Shown here piece by piece: positions 13,213-20,904 of a DNA stretch of 23,529 nt. Under the pieces are notes generated by a model. That model had not been told where the DNA came from, ran no database searches, and saw nothing but the letters and a program-made list of their open reading frames with translations. Every line of letters begins with the position of its first letter. The stretch's first letter is position 1. Where the stretch lies: assembly GCA_964502665.1 (NCBI GenBank), contig CAZCXP010000022.1:1-23529 (forward strand), read 5' to 3'. The position numbers were made by a program, and so were the translations under genes. The stretch comes from SOKG01 sp964502665. GTDB taxonomy: Bacteria > Chloroflexota > Dehalococcoidia > SZUA-161.

Positions 13213-13549
13213 AGCCGCGTCCTTTGCCTCCTTTCTGCTACTACCTTACTCCTACACTAACATGCCTTCTATTGCCTCCTCAATGGCGCCTTTGGGTAAT
13301 CATACATGGTATTTTCGTACCACAGCCGGTGAAGACGAAAAGGTACTTTTGGCGGTTCTGGGGACTTGCCGAAGTGGTGGGCTTGCTGTCTCAGCGGCAA
13401 ATGCACTGTTTTCTCGACGCTGGCAGTGTTTATCAACCGATTTTCGGGGGGCAGGTCACTCATCCCAAGGAGCCTACAAGGTGACGAATGCTACCTCGAG
13501 TACTAGATGGAGTCTGTCTTAATGACAGGTGCGAAGTGGGCGCAGATTA
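13213..13549. other. Intergenic region between divergent pilus and liv operons
   Basis: No gene is recognised. The minus-strand side carries several GGAGGCAA-type purine tracts upstream of the leader peptide and a TGGTA-TTTTCG-TACCA dyad (13307-13322) that could be an operator for the pilus promoter. The segment about 13330-13460 folds into several short hairpins (for example ACTT-GCCG-AAGT and CACTG/CAGTG) but does not match the core of a c-di-GMP or other riboswitch that I can recognise. Confidence 0.4.
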
Positions 13550-13578
13550 TTGCGATAGTTGACTTCATACGGTATAAT
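13550..13578 (+). promoter_or_regulatory. Sigma70-type promoter of the liv-ior operon
   Basis: TTGCGA (13550-13555), a 17-bp spacer, and a perfect TATAAT (13573-13578). Transcription would start near 13585, leaving a leader of about 95 nt before livK that contains the 31-nt hairpin. Confidence 0.65.
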
Positions 13579-13623
13579 GTCTCCCCAGTAGCCGCTGAAG
13601 GCGACACAACTTGAAAAGGCATA

Positions 13624-13654
13624 GCAAACTGTGGTATTGTATGCTACAGTTTGC
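13624..13654 (+). promoter_or_regulatory. 31-nt hairpin in the livK leader
   Basis: The arms GCAAACTGTGGTAT and ATGCTACAGTTTGC pair over 14 positions (12 Watson-Crick, 2 G-U) around a 3-nt loop, ending 13 nt before the Shine-Dalgarno AGGAGG. No U-tract follows, so this is not a simple terminator. It could be an operator dyad downstream of the start site or an RNA element controlling translation or stability. Confidence 0.6.
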
Positions 13655-13680
13655 GCAAATAAATACAGGAGGAAAGCTGA

Positions 13681-14847
13681 ATGCAAAACTACATCAAGTG
13701 GTTGGCAGCCCTCACCCTGGTGGTAGCCTTGATCGCCGTCGGGTGTATAGGCTGCGGGGGGGGAGAAGAGGAAACTTACAAAGTGGGCGCTGTGTTTGAT
13801 ACTACCGGCCCCAACTCTCCTCTGGGGGTTCCTGAAAAGCAAGTGGTCGAGCTGATGGTAGAGCAAATCAACGACAACGGTGGTATCGATGGTCACGAGC
13901 TAGAGGTGATAGTATATGATACCGGGGGCGATGAGACACAGTGCGTTACTCTGGTTACCAGGCTTATCGAACAGGACAATGTGTTAGCCATAATAGGGCC
14001 CTCTTCTACAGGGGAAAGCCTCGCCGTCATCGACACAATAGACACGGCAGAGATTCCATTGATTTCATGCGCTGCCGACGAACGGATTACACCGCCGGTG
14101 GGAGAAAGTGAATGGGCCTTTAAGACCCCCCAGACCACCTTCATGGCCGTCCAGGAAGTCTACGCGTATATTGCAGACCAGGGTATCAGCAAGATCGCTA
14201 TTCTTACAGATACAAAGGGATTCGGAGCTGGGGGCAAGCAGGATCTGCTAGCTGAGGCCCCCAATTATGATCTGACTGTCGTGGCTGAGCAGTCATACAA
14301 TAACGAGGACCCCGATATGACCGCGCAGCTCAACGCGATCAGCGGCACCAATGCCGGGGCGGTAGTATGCTGGGGCACCAATCCGGGACCAGCCAACATC
14401 GCCAAGGGTATGAAAGAGCTGGGGATGACAATTCCACTGTTTTGTAGCCATGGCATCGCCAACACGGCCTTCATTACCCTCGGGGGAGATGCTGCAAACG
14501 GTGTTATCTTCCCAGTGGGCAAGATGATCATCGCCGAGCAATTGCCGAACACAGATCCTCAGAAGGCAGTGCTAATGCAGCTCAAGACAGATTACGAGGC
14601 CGCATATGGGGCTGGGACATGCAACACCTTCGCTGGGCACGCCTACGATGCCCTTACTATGGTGACCATGGCCCTGGAGAAGGCAGGAGCAGATAAAGCC
14701 AAGATTAGAGATGAGATAGAGAATATAGAGAACTTCGCGGGCACAGGCGGCATCTTCAATATGTCCCCTCAGGATCACTGCGGCCTTTCCACGGGTTGCA
14801 TGGTTATCGTCGAGATTGTCGACGGCGAGTGGTTCTGGATCCAGTAG
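13681..14847 (+). CDS. livK: Branched-chain/aromatic amino acid ABC transporter substrate-binding protein
   Basis: The 388-residue protein starts with a lipoprotein-type signal (basic start, hydrophobic core, then AVGC at Cys22; Cys25 is an alternative) and a Gly/Glu linker. It then has a type I periplasmic-binding (LivK) fold: YKVGAVFDTTGPNSPLG, NDNGGIDGHELEVIVYDTGG and IIGPSSTGESLAV are the family's first-lobe signatures. It would be lipid-anchored outside the membrane and deliver branched-chain or aromatic amino acids, or related acids, to LivHM. Good SD AGGAGG before ATG 13681. The linked ior genes favour aromatic substrates or 2-oxo acids, but this is inference. A hairpin separates it from livH. 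Confidence 0.9.
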   Translation: MQNYIKWLAALTLVVALIAVGCIGCGGGEEETYKVGAVFDTTGPNSPLGVPEKQVVELMVEQINDNGGIDGHELEVIVYDTGGDETQCVTLVTRLIEQDNVLAIIGPSSTGESLAVIDTIDTAEIPLISCAADERITPPVGESEWAFKTPQTTFMAVQEVYAYIADQGISKIAILTDTKGFGAGGKQDLLAEAPNYDLTVVAEQSYNNEDPDMTAQLNAISGTNAGAVVCWGTNPGPANIAKGMKELGMTIPLFCSHGIANTAFITLGGDAANGVIFPVGKMIIAEQLPNTDPQKAVLMQLKTDYEAAYGAGTCNTFAGHAYDALTMVTMALEKAGADKAKIRDEIENIENFAGTGGIFNMSPQDHCGLSTGCMVIVEIVDGEWFWIQ

Positions 14848-14879
14848 AAACCAACTTGTCCAATCGGATTTGGAGAGCC

Positions 14880-14916
14880 AATAAGGGGGGAGGGTATGCT
14901 GCTTTCCCCCCTTATT
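14880..14916 (+). terminator. GC-rich hairpin between livK and livH
   Basis: AATAAGGGGGGA (14880-14891) and TCCCCCCTTATT (14905-14916) are perfect 12-bp inverted arms with a 13-nt loop. The following bases are only weakly T-rich, so it probably acts as a leaky terminator or 3'-stabilising stem that raises livK mRNA over the membrane and ATPase genes, a common arrangement for binding-protein transporters. Confidence 0.6.
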
Positions 14917-14946
14917 CTCTGGGGGTGCGCCCAGGAGATCTGATGA

Positions 14947-15828
14947 ATGTCAGCGGACCAGTTTGTTCAATATCTTGTATCAGGTCTTACCCAGGGCAGC
15001 GTCTACGCACTGGTGGGCCTGGGTTTTACCATCATATATACCGTAACCCGCATCATTAACTTCGCGCAAGGCGAGTTCGTGATGCTGGGGGGCATGCTCT
15101 CGTTCATACTCCTCAACTCGGCAGGGCTTCCACTGGCCCCCGCTGTCCTCCTCTCGATAGTGATCGTCGCTGTAATCGGCTCACTTTTCCAAATACTAGT
15201 CATCCGTCCCGCCAGGAGGGCTACGGCAGTGAGCTTGATCATCATCACCATTGGGGCTTCTATCTTCACTCGCGGTATTGTCGGGGAGTTATGGGGAAAG
15301 GATCCTGAGCGTCCCATGCACTTCACAGGCGAGGAGCCGCTCTCATTCCTGGGAGCTTCAATGGACCCCCAAAGGTTATGGATCATAGGCACTGCCTTTG
15401 TTGTAATGATCATCCTGCACCTCTTCTTTTCCTACACCATCATAGGTAAAGCCCTGAAAGGATGTTCCATAAACAGTCGGGCTGCCAGCCTGGTGGGTAT
15501 CGACGTCAAAGCAATGGCGCTAGTTGCCTTCGCCCTAGCGGCAACCCTGGGTGCTATCGGGGGAATAGTCACAGCCCCCTTGAGCACTACGTCGTACAGT
15601 GTAGGAGTGATGCTAGCACTCAAAGGCTTTGTGGGCGCGGCCATCGGCGGCTTCAGGAGCCAGTTCGTAGCCTTTATCGGGGGCATGAGCCTGGGAATCA
15701 TTGAGGCCTTTGCCGTGGCGGCGAACTGGGGTCCGTTCACCTCAGCCTACAAGGACGCCATTGCTATAACAGTCCTGCTGTTGATACTGATCATTCGGGC
15801 AGGAAGGCTGGAAGCGGAGGAGATGTGA
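14947..15828 (+). CDS. livH: Branched-chain amino acid ABC transporter permease LivH
   Basis: A 293-residue integral membrane protein with about eight hydrophobic segments. Its N-terminal signature GLTQGSVYALVGLGFTIIY followed by INFAQGEFVMLG is diagnostic of LivH. The EAA-like coupling loop that contacts the ATPases is GCSINSRAASLVGID, followed by the AATLGAIGGI helix. It forms the translocation pore with LivM. ATG 14947 with AGGAGA upstream; the nearby ATG 14943 is out of frame. The gene ends 4 nt before livM. Confidence 0.92.
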   Translation: MSADQFVQYLVSGLTQGSVYALVGLGFTIIYTVTRIINFAQGEFVMLGGMLSFILLNSAGLPLAPAVLLSIVIVAVIGSLFQILVIRPARRATAVSLIIITIGASIFTRGIVGELWGKDPERPMHFTGEEPLSFLGASMDPQRLWIIGTAFVVMIILHLFFSYTIIGKALKGCSINSRAASLVGIDVKAMALVAFALAATLGAIGGIVTAPLSTTSYSVGVMLALKGFVGAAIGGFRSQFVAFIGGMSLGIIEAFAVAANWGPFTSAYKDAIAITVLLLILIIRAGRLEAEEM

Positions 15829-15832
15829 GCTA

Positions 15833-16816
15833 ATGTTAGCAAGGGCGAAGAGTAAATGGCCATACCTCGTCATTGCGGTGATGCTGCTGTTCTTGATATT
15901 GATACCCTTCGACTGGTTCCTGGGGCCGTACACTGCCCTTATGATCTTCATCGGCATCCACACCATGGTTACGGTGGGCCTGTGCCTACTCCTGGGCTAC
16001 ACAGGGCAGGTATCACTGGGACAGGCCGCCTTCTACGGTATGGGGGCCTATTTCTCCGCCGTCCTTAGCAAGACGCACGGCGTTAACCCCTGGCTGGCAA
16101 TGCTGATAGGAGCAACAGCTACCGGCGCTTTCGCCTATGCCATTGGCTACCCCATCTTCAGGCTCAGAGGCAACTACCTAGCCATGGCCACCCTTGGCAT
16201 GGGCATTATTGTCGCCATTTTATTCAGGGAGCTAGACCAGTTCACTGGCGGCACAATGGGCATTTCGGGCATCCCTTACCTTTCCATCGCTGGCTTTTCT
16301 TTTGATACCACTTTTAGGCGCTACTTCCTGGTCTGGTTCTTCTGTCTGGCCGTCCTGCTTATCTCACAGAATGTGGTCAGGTCACGGACGGGCAGAGCGC
16401 TGAGAGCTATTCATGGCAGCGAGGCCGCCGCTGAGTCTGTAGGCATCAATGTGGCTCAATTCAAGGTGAAGGTCTTCGTATTGAGCGCCGTATTCGCCTC
16501 TCTAGCTGGCAGTCTCTTCGTTCACCACCTCCGCTACGTCAGCCCCCAACCCTTTGGCTTCCTTTTCTCGATAATGGTGGTGGTGATGGCGGTAGTGGGG
16601 GGACTGGCCAGTGTCTGGGGCGCTATCTTCGGCACTGCCACTATTCGAATACTGAGTGACGAACTGCTTCTAACCTTTGGTGAATGGGATATTGTCATCT
16701 ACGGGTTCATACTGATGTTAGTGATGGTCTTTATGCCAGAAGGTTTGTTTGTTAGACTGAAGGAGGTTTTCGAGCGATTGCGACTCAGATACCAACAGAG
16801 AGGGGCTGAAACTTGA
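15833..16816 (+). CDS. livM: Branched-chain amino acid ABC transporter permease LivM
   Basis: A 327-residue membrane protein with the LivM signature LLGYTGQVSLGQAAFYGMGA, followed by FRLRGNYLAMATLGMGII and a coupling loop ALRAIHGSEAAAESVGIN; the conserved GGLASVWGAIFGT comes near the end. It is the partner of LivH in the membrane pore. GGAGGAG precedes ATG 15833. Its stop overlaps the livG start (TTGA), so the two are coupled. Confidence 0.92.
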   Translation: MLARAKSKWPYLVIAVMLLFLILIPFDWFLGPYTALMIFIGIHTMVTVGLCLLLGYTGQVSLGQAAFYGMGAYFSAVLSKTHGVNPWLAMLIGATATGAFAYAIGYPIFRLRGNYLAMATLGMGIIVAILFRELDQFTGGTMGISGIPYLSIAGFSFDTTFRRYFLVWFFCLAVLLISQNVVRSRTGRALRAIHGSEAAAESVGINVAQFKVKVFVLSAVFASLAGSLFVHHLRYVSPQPFGFLFSIMVVVMAVVGGLASVWGAIFGTATIRILSDELLLTFGEWDIVIYGFILMLVMVFMPEGLFVRLKEVFERLRLRYQQRGAET

Positions 16817-17694
16817 GCCAACCTATATTGGAGACCAGGGGTTTGAGCAAGGCCTTTGGGGGCCTGGTAGCTCTAAACAAAGTAGACCTGGCTATAGAGA
16901 CAGGCAAAATCAGTGCCATCATCGGCCCCAACGGCGCTGGCAAGACTACACTCTTCAATGTCATCACAGGTGTCTATGCCGCTACTGAAGGAGAAGTGAT
17001 ATTCAGGGGCAGGCCTCTGAGTAAAGCGATGCCTACTTCGCCGATAAGGAGCATGCCCTGGCTTGGTGGGCAGTGGGGGGCTCTGCTGGGTAGTTTCTTG
17101 GGTGGTCTGTTTCCTCTACTCTTTTCTTCAGGGCAGAATACACCTCATCAGAGGGCAGGGATGGGCATTGTACGCACCTTTCAGAATGTCCTCCTCTTTG
17201 GGAACATGACCGTCCTGGAGAATGTAATGTCAGGTCGGCATCCCCGCAGCGGCTACGGCTTTCTGGAGGCAGCGCTCCGCCTACCTAAGGCCCACCGCGA
17301 GGAGGAGTCCATCTCCCTCAGCGCGATGAAATACCTTAACCTGGTGGGGTTGGGAACGCAGGCTCAGCAGAATGCCCTTAGCCTGCCGCTGGGGCAACAG
17401 AAACTGCTGGCCATAGCCCGAGCCCTGGCCACTGAGCCCCAGCTTCTCCTGCTCGATGAGCCTGGGGCCGGGCTGAACACCTTAGAGAAGCAGGAGCTGA
17501 GCGACCTCATCCGCCGCATTCGGGAAATGGGAATCACCGTCATACTGGTGGAGCATGACATGCCGCTGATTATGGGCCTTGCCGAATGGGTCATCGTCCT
17601 GGACAGTGGACAGAAGATAGCCGAGGGTACAGCGGCTCAAATCCAGAGAGACCAAAGGGTCATCGCTGCTTACCTTGGTGAGGAAGTGGACTGA
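16813..17694 (+). CDS. livG: Branched-chain amino acid ABC transporter ATPase LivG
   Basis: The 293-residue protein is an ABC ATPase of the LivG branch: Walker A GPNGAGKTT (38-46), Q-loop RTFQN (121-125), the LivG-type signature LPLGQQK (191-197), Walker B LLLLDEP (211-217) and H-loop VEHD (246-249). Between the first beta domain and the Q-loop, residues about 71-112 form an extra segment rich in Gly, Trp, Leu and Phe that replaces the usual short GLPPH-type connector. It is longer than the typical ~255-residue LivG. TTG start at 16813 overlaps the livM stop; GAGAGGGG lies upstream. It powers transport at the cytoplasmic face with LivF. Confidence 0.92.
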   Translation: MSQPILETRGLSKAFGGLVALNKVDLAIETGKISAIIGPNGAGKTTLFNVITGVYAATEGEVIFRGRPLSKAMPTSPIRSMPWLGGQWGALLGSFLGGLFPLLFSSGQNTPHQRAGMGIVRTFQNVLLFGNMTVLENVMSGRHPRSGYGFLEAALRLPKAHREEESISLSAMKYLNLVGLGTQAQQNALSLPLGQQKLLAIARALATEPQLLLLDEPGAGLNTLEKQELSDLIRRIREMGITVILVEHDMPLIMGLAEWVIVLDSGQKIAEGTAAQIQRDQRVIAAYLGEEVD

Positions 17695-18452
17695 TGTTGA
17701 GGATTGAAAAGGCGTCGGTGGCCTATGGCCGGATCACAGCGCTGCGAGAGGTTACTCTGGTAGTGAACGATGGTGAGATCGTAACCCTCATCGGGGCCAA
17801 CGGGGCCGGCAAGACCACCCTGCTCAATGCCGTATCAGGACTGGTGCCACTGAAGAGCGGCGGCATCTGGCTGGACGACCGCCAGCTCTCCGGACTTCCC
17901 CCTCACAAAACGGTGAGGCTCGGCATAGGCTACGTTCCCGAGGGAAGGCAAATCTTCGGAGCCATGTCTGTGAAAGACAACCTGACCTTGGGCAGCTACT
18001 CCCAGTGCGGCCGGAACCCGCTAAGCACTCTGGGATACGCTGGCTGGTTCCTGCGTCGCCCCTCTGTTCAGTCCAACCTGGAGATGGTATTCAGGCTTTT
18101 CCCCATACTTAGGGAACGGCAGAAGCAGCAGGCAGGCAGCCTGAGCGGCGGGGAGCAACAGATGCTAGCTATTGGCCGAGCGCTAATGTCCTCTCCCCAG
18201 ATACTTCTACTGGATGAGCCTTCTCTCGGATTGGCGCCTACTTTGGTGAAGGAAATTCTCAAGCTTCTGGCCAGGCTCAGAGATGAGGGGCTTACCATAC
18301 TCCTTATCGAGCAGGATGCTACTGCTGCCCTCAAGATTGCTGATAGAGGCTACGTTATGGAAAGAGGACGAATTACCATCGAGGGCACTGCAAAGGAGCT
18401 TTTGGGCGACGATAGAGTGAGGCAAGCGTATCTGGGGAAGACGATAGCCTAA
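17694..18452 (+). CDS. livF: Branched-chain amino acid ABC transporter ATPase LivF
   Basis: The 252-residue protein has Walker A GANGAGKTT (34-42), the LivF-type VPEGRQIFGAMSVKDNL, signature LSGGEQQMLAIGRAL (150-164), Walker B ILLLDEPSLGLAP (170-182), and IEQD (205-208). A segment around 104-128 is about 15 residues longer than in well-known LivF proteins. ATG 17694 overlaps the livG stop by one base (TGATG), so translation is coupled. A small hairpin separates it from iorA, so the transporter and the oxidoreductase genes may be on one transcript with adjusted levels. Confidence 0.93.
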   Translation: MLRIEKASVAYGRITALREVTLVVNDGEIVTLIGANGAGKTTLLNAVSGLVPLKSGGIWLDDRQLSGLPPHKTVRLGIGYVPEGRQIFGAMSVKDNLTLGSYSQCGRNPLSTLGYAGWFLRRPSVQSNLEMVFRLFPILRERQKQQAGSLSGGEQQMLAIGRALMSSPQILLLDEPSLGLAPTLVKEILKLLARLRDEGLTILLIEQDATAALKIADRGYVMERGRITIEGTAKELLGDDRVRQAYLGKTIA

Positions 18453-18453
18453 G

Positions 18454-18479
18454 CTGCCATAAGCGTGGTAAAATGGCAG
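18454..18479 (+). promoter_or_regulatory. Small hairpin between livF and iorA
   Basis: CTGCCAT and ATGGCAG are perfect 7-bp inverted arms around a 12-nt loop, ending immediately before the AGGAGG that precedes iorA. It could tune translation of iorA or mark a processing site; it has no U-tract. Confidence 0.35.
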
Positions 18480-18496
18480 AGGAGGCATGACAAGAC

Positions 18497-20293
18497 ATGA
18501 AGCAGCTATTGTCGGGCAATGAAGCGATAGCATTAGGAGCATATCACGCCGGCGTAGCTGTGGCAAGTGCCTATCCCGGGACACCGAGCACAGAGATACT
18601 GCAGAGCATAGCCAGCATGGAAGGGGTATATGTTGAGTGGTCAACCAACGAGAAGGTGGCTTTGGAAGTAGGGATGGGGGCAGCCTACAGCGGTGTCAGA
18701 GCCCTGGTCTCGATGAAACACGTAGGGCTGAATGTGGCTGCTGACCCCTTCTTCGCTGCTTCAACCACGGGAGTAGTCGGCGGCCTGGTAGTAGTATCCT
18801 GCGATGACCCGGGAGAGCATAGTTCGCAGGGCGAGCAGGATAACCGTCACTTAGCTAAATTTGCCAAAGTACCCATGCTTGAACCCACCGATAGCCAAGA
18901 AGCCTATGACTTGATGGATTGGGCTTTCAACATCAGCGAGGAATTCGACACACCGGTGCTGATGCGCTCCACCACCCGCATATCTCACTGTAAGACAGTG
19001 GTGGAGGCAAACAAAGAGCGGAAAGCTGATTTGAGACATCCTGCTTTCACGCGCTCTCCCGCCAAGTTTGTGATGGTTCCCTCAAATGCTCGCGTCAGAC
19101 GCCATGCAATGGAGGAACGTATTGTAAAGCTGCGCAGCTACGTGGAGGACTTTCCCATGAACGAGATGCTGCTGGCTGACCGAAAGCTTGGCGTCATATC
19201 CAGCGGAGTCGCTTACCAATACGCCCGAGAGGTTTTCAAAGACGCCTCGTTCCTCAAGCTAGTAACCACTTACCCCATTCCTGCGAACCTGGTTCGCCGG
19301 TTCGCCCAGGAAGTGGAGAGAATAGTTGTCGTTGAGGAGCTGGACCCCTACCTTGAAGAAGAGATACGCTGCCTCGGTATTCCGGTCACGGGCAAGGAGT
19401 TTATCCCCATAATTGGTGAGCTTAATCTTGAGATAGTTGAACAAGGCGCGATACAGGCAGGCATACTGCCAGCCACAGTGAAGCCTTCACCTCAACCCGA
19501 ATCGCCCGCACCGCAACTAATACCGCGACGGCCGCAGCTTTGTGCCGGCTGTCCCCATGTCGCCACCGAGTTTGTCCTGAGAAAAATCGGCTCCCGTACC
19601 CCCAGCTCCGCAAAAGAACTGAAGAAAGGCGAGCTTATAGTTACCAGCGATATAGGGTGCTACACTTTGGGCGTATACCCCCCTCTCTCAGCTTTGGATA
19701 CTTGCGCCTGCATGGGAGCTAGCATAGGGCAGGCACTGGGGCTGGAGAAGGCGGGAGTCCCAAATAAGGTCGTGGCCGTACTGGGCGACTCTACCTTCAT
19801 GCATTCTGGCATAACCGGACTAATTGACGTGGTGTATAATCAGGGCAATAACACGGTCATCATACTGGACAACGGAACCACGGCGATGACCGGGCACCAG
19901 GGGCATCCCGGGACAGGTATCTCAGCAAGAGGGACAGAAACCCAGGCAGTGAAACTGGAGCTGCTAGTGCAGGGGATCGGTGTCAAAGATGTCAACGTGG
20001 TAGATGCCTTCGATTTGGATGCCATCGAGTCCACCATAAGACGATCCCTGAAAACCGATGGGCCTTCGGTTGTGATAGCGCGAGGTCCTTGCCCACTGTA
20101 CGTCAAAACAAAAGGGACTCCCTTTGAGGTAGATGCCGAGGAGTGTATTGGCTGCTATGATTGCCTGGATATCGGTTGTCCTGCCATATCCATCACGGAG
20201 GATAGGGCTCAGATAGATGCTGACATGTGCGAGGGCTGCGGCGTTTGCGCCCAGGTTTGTGCTCAAGAGGCAATCTTGGAGAGCAAGAGATGA
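18497..20293 (+). CDS. iorA: Indolepyruvate ferredoxin oxidoreductase, alpha subunit
   Basis: The 598-residue subunit catalyses oxidative decarboxylation of aryl pyruvates (from Trp, Phe, Tyr) to aryl-acetyl-CoA, reducing ferredoxin. The N-terminal PFOR domain carries SAYPGTPSTEIL and a central swapped domain. The thiamine-diphosphate domain spans about 345-530, with CAGCPH, SDIGCYT, the GDSTFMHSG motif (430-438) and ILDNGTTAMTGHQ. The C-terminus holds two ferredoxin-like [4Fe-4S] sites: Cys550, 553, 556, 561 and Cys578, 581, 584, 588. Length and layout match archaeal and anaerobic bacterial IorA. Cytoplasmic. ATG 18497 with GGAGG 11-12 nt upstream; its stop overlaps iorB by ATGA. Confidence 0.93.
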   Translation: MKQLLSGNEAIALGAYHAGVAVASAYPGTPSTEILQSIASMEGVYVEWSTNEKVALEVGMGAAYSGVRALVSMKHVGLNVAADPFFAASTTGVVGGLVVVSCDDPGEHSSQGEQDNRHLAKFAKVPMLEPTDSQEAYDLMDWAFNISEEFDTPVLMRSTTRISHCKTVVEANKERKADLRHPAFTRSPAKFVMVPSNARVRRHAMEERIVKLRSYVEDFPMNEMLLADRKLGVISSGVAYQYAREVFKDASFLKLVTTYPIPANLVRRFAQEVERIVVVEELDPYLEEEIRCLGIPVTGKEFIPIIGELNLEIVEQGAIQAGILPATVKPSPQPESPAPQLIPRRPQLCAGCPHVATEFVLRKIGSRTPSSAKELKKGELIVTSDIGCYTLGVYPPLSALDTCACMGASIGQALGLEKAGVPNKVVAVLGDSTFMHSGITGLIDVVYNQGNNTVIILDNGTTAMTGHQGHPGTGISARGTETQAVKLELLVQGIGVKDVNVVDAFDLDAIESTIRRSLKTDGPSVVIARGPCPLYVKTKGTPFEVDAEECIGCYDCLDIGCPAISITEDRAQIDADMCEGCGVCAQVCAQEAILESKR

Positions 20294-20904
20294 AGGATGT
20301 CAACGTACTGATGGTAGGTGTTGGCGGCTATGGCGTCATCTCGGCCAGCGATGGAATGGCCGAGATTGGTATGAACAACGGGTACGACGTGAAAAAGTCG
20401 GATTCTCTAGGCATGGCGCAGCGAGGTGGTAGCGTAGTGAGCCATGTCCGCTGGGGAAAGCATGTCTTCTCCCCGATGACTAAGAAGGGAGAAGTCGATT
20501 TCCTGCTCGGCTTCGAACAACTGGAGGCCGGGCGCTGGGCATCGTATTTGAGGCCAGACGGAGTGGCTATCGTCGCTGACGTTGTTGTCATCCCGATATC
20601 AGCGATTGATGGCAAGGTTCCCTACCCAAGCTGGGATGAAATAGAAGGGATCCTTGCTCAACACACCAATCGCATATACCTGATCCCAGCCACCAGAATC
20701 ACCAGCGAAGTAGGCAATCCGAGAGCAGTCAATATGGTGATGCTGGGTTTCCTATCTGTGTTCCTGGAGCTGGAATCCGAAGCGTGGACGGACACTATCC
20801 GCCGTAGACTACCACCCAAGTTCATGGAATCCAGCCTCGAAGCTTTCATTAAGGGAGCAGACGAGGCCAAAGCAATCATACCAGCAAAGGGGATCAAAAA
20901 ATGA
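20290..20904 (+). CDS. iorB: Indolepyruvate ferredoxin oxidoreductase, beta subunit
   Basis: The 204-residue protein is the pyruvate ferredoxin oxidoreductase gamma-type domain that partners IorA: NVLMVGVGGYGVISASDGMA, then the hallmark GMAQRGGSVVSHVRWG, and VDFLLGFEQLEAGRW. The usual GGQG of this family appears as GGYG. The ATG at 20290 overlapping the iorA stop (ATGA) is preferred over upstream in-frame starts inside iorA. Its own stop overlaps the next gene by ATGA, so iorA, iorB and the ligase are translated as a coupled set. Confidence 0.93.
   Translation: MKDVNVLMVGVGGYGVISASDGMAEIGMNNGYDVKKSDSLGMAQRGGSVVSHVRWGKHVFSPMTKKGEVDFLLGFEQLEAGRWASYLRPDGVAIVADVVVIPISAIDGKVPYPSWDEIEGILAQHTNRIYLIPATRITSEVGNPRAVNMVMLGFLSVFLELESEAWTDTIRRRLPPKFMESSLEAFIKGADEAKAIIPAKGIKK

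Noticed and set aside
13330..13460. Possible riboswitch (c-di-GMP type) in front of the pilus operon
   Set aside because: Several hairpins and G/C-rich loops exist, but the conserved c-di-GMP-I/II core sequences could not be found on either strand. A covariance-model search would be decisive.
13187..13522. Plus-strand open frames in the pilA/livK intergenic region
   Set aside because: No ribosome binding site, no recognisable motif, and composition unlike the neighbouring genes; treated as chance frames.
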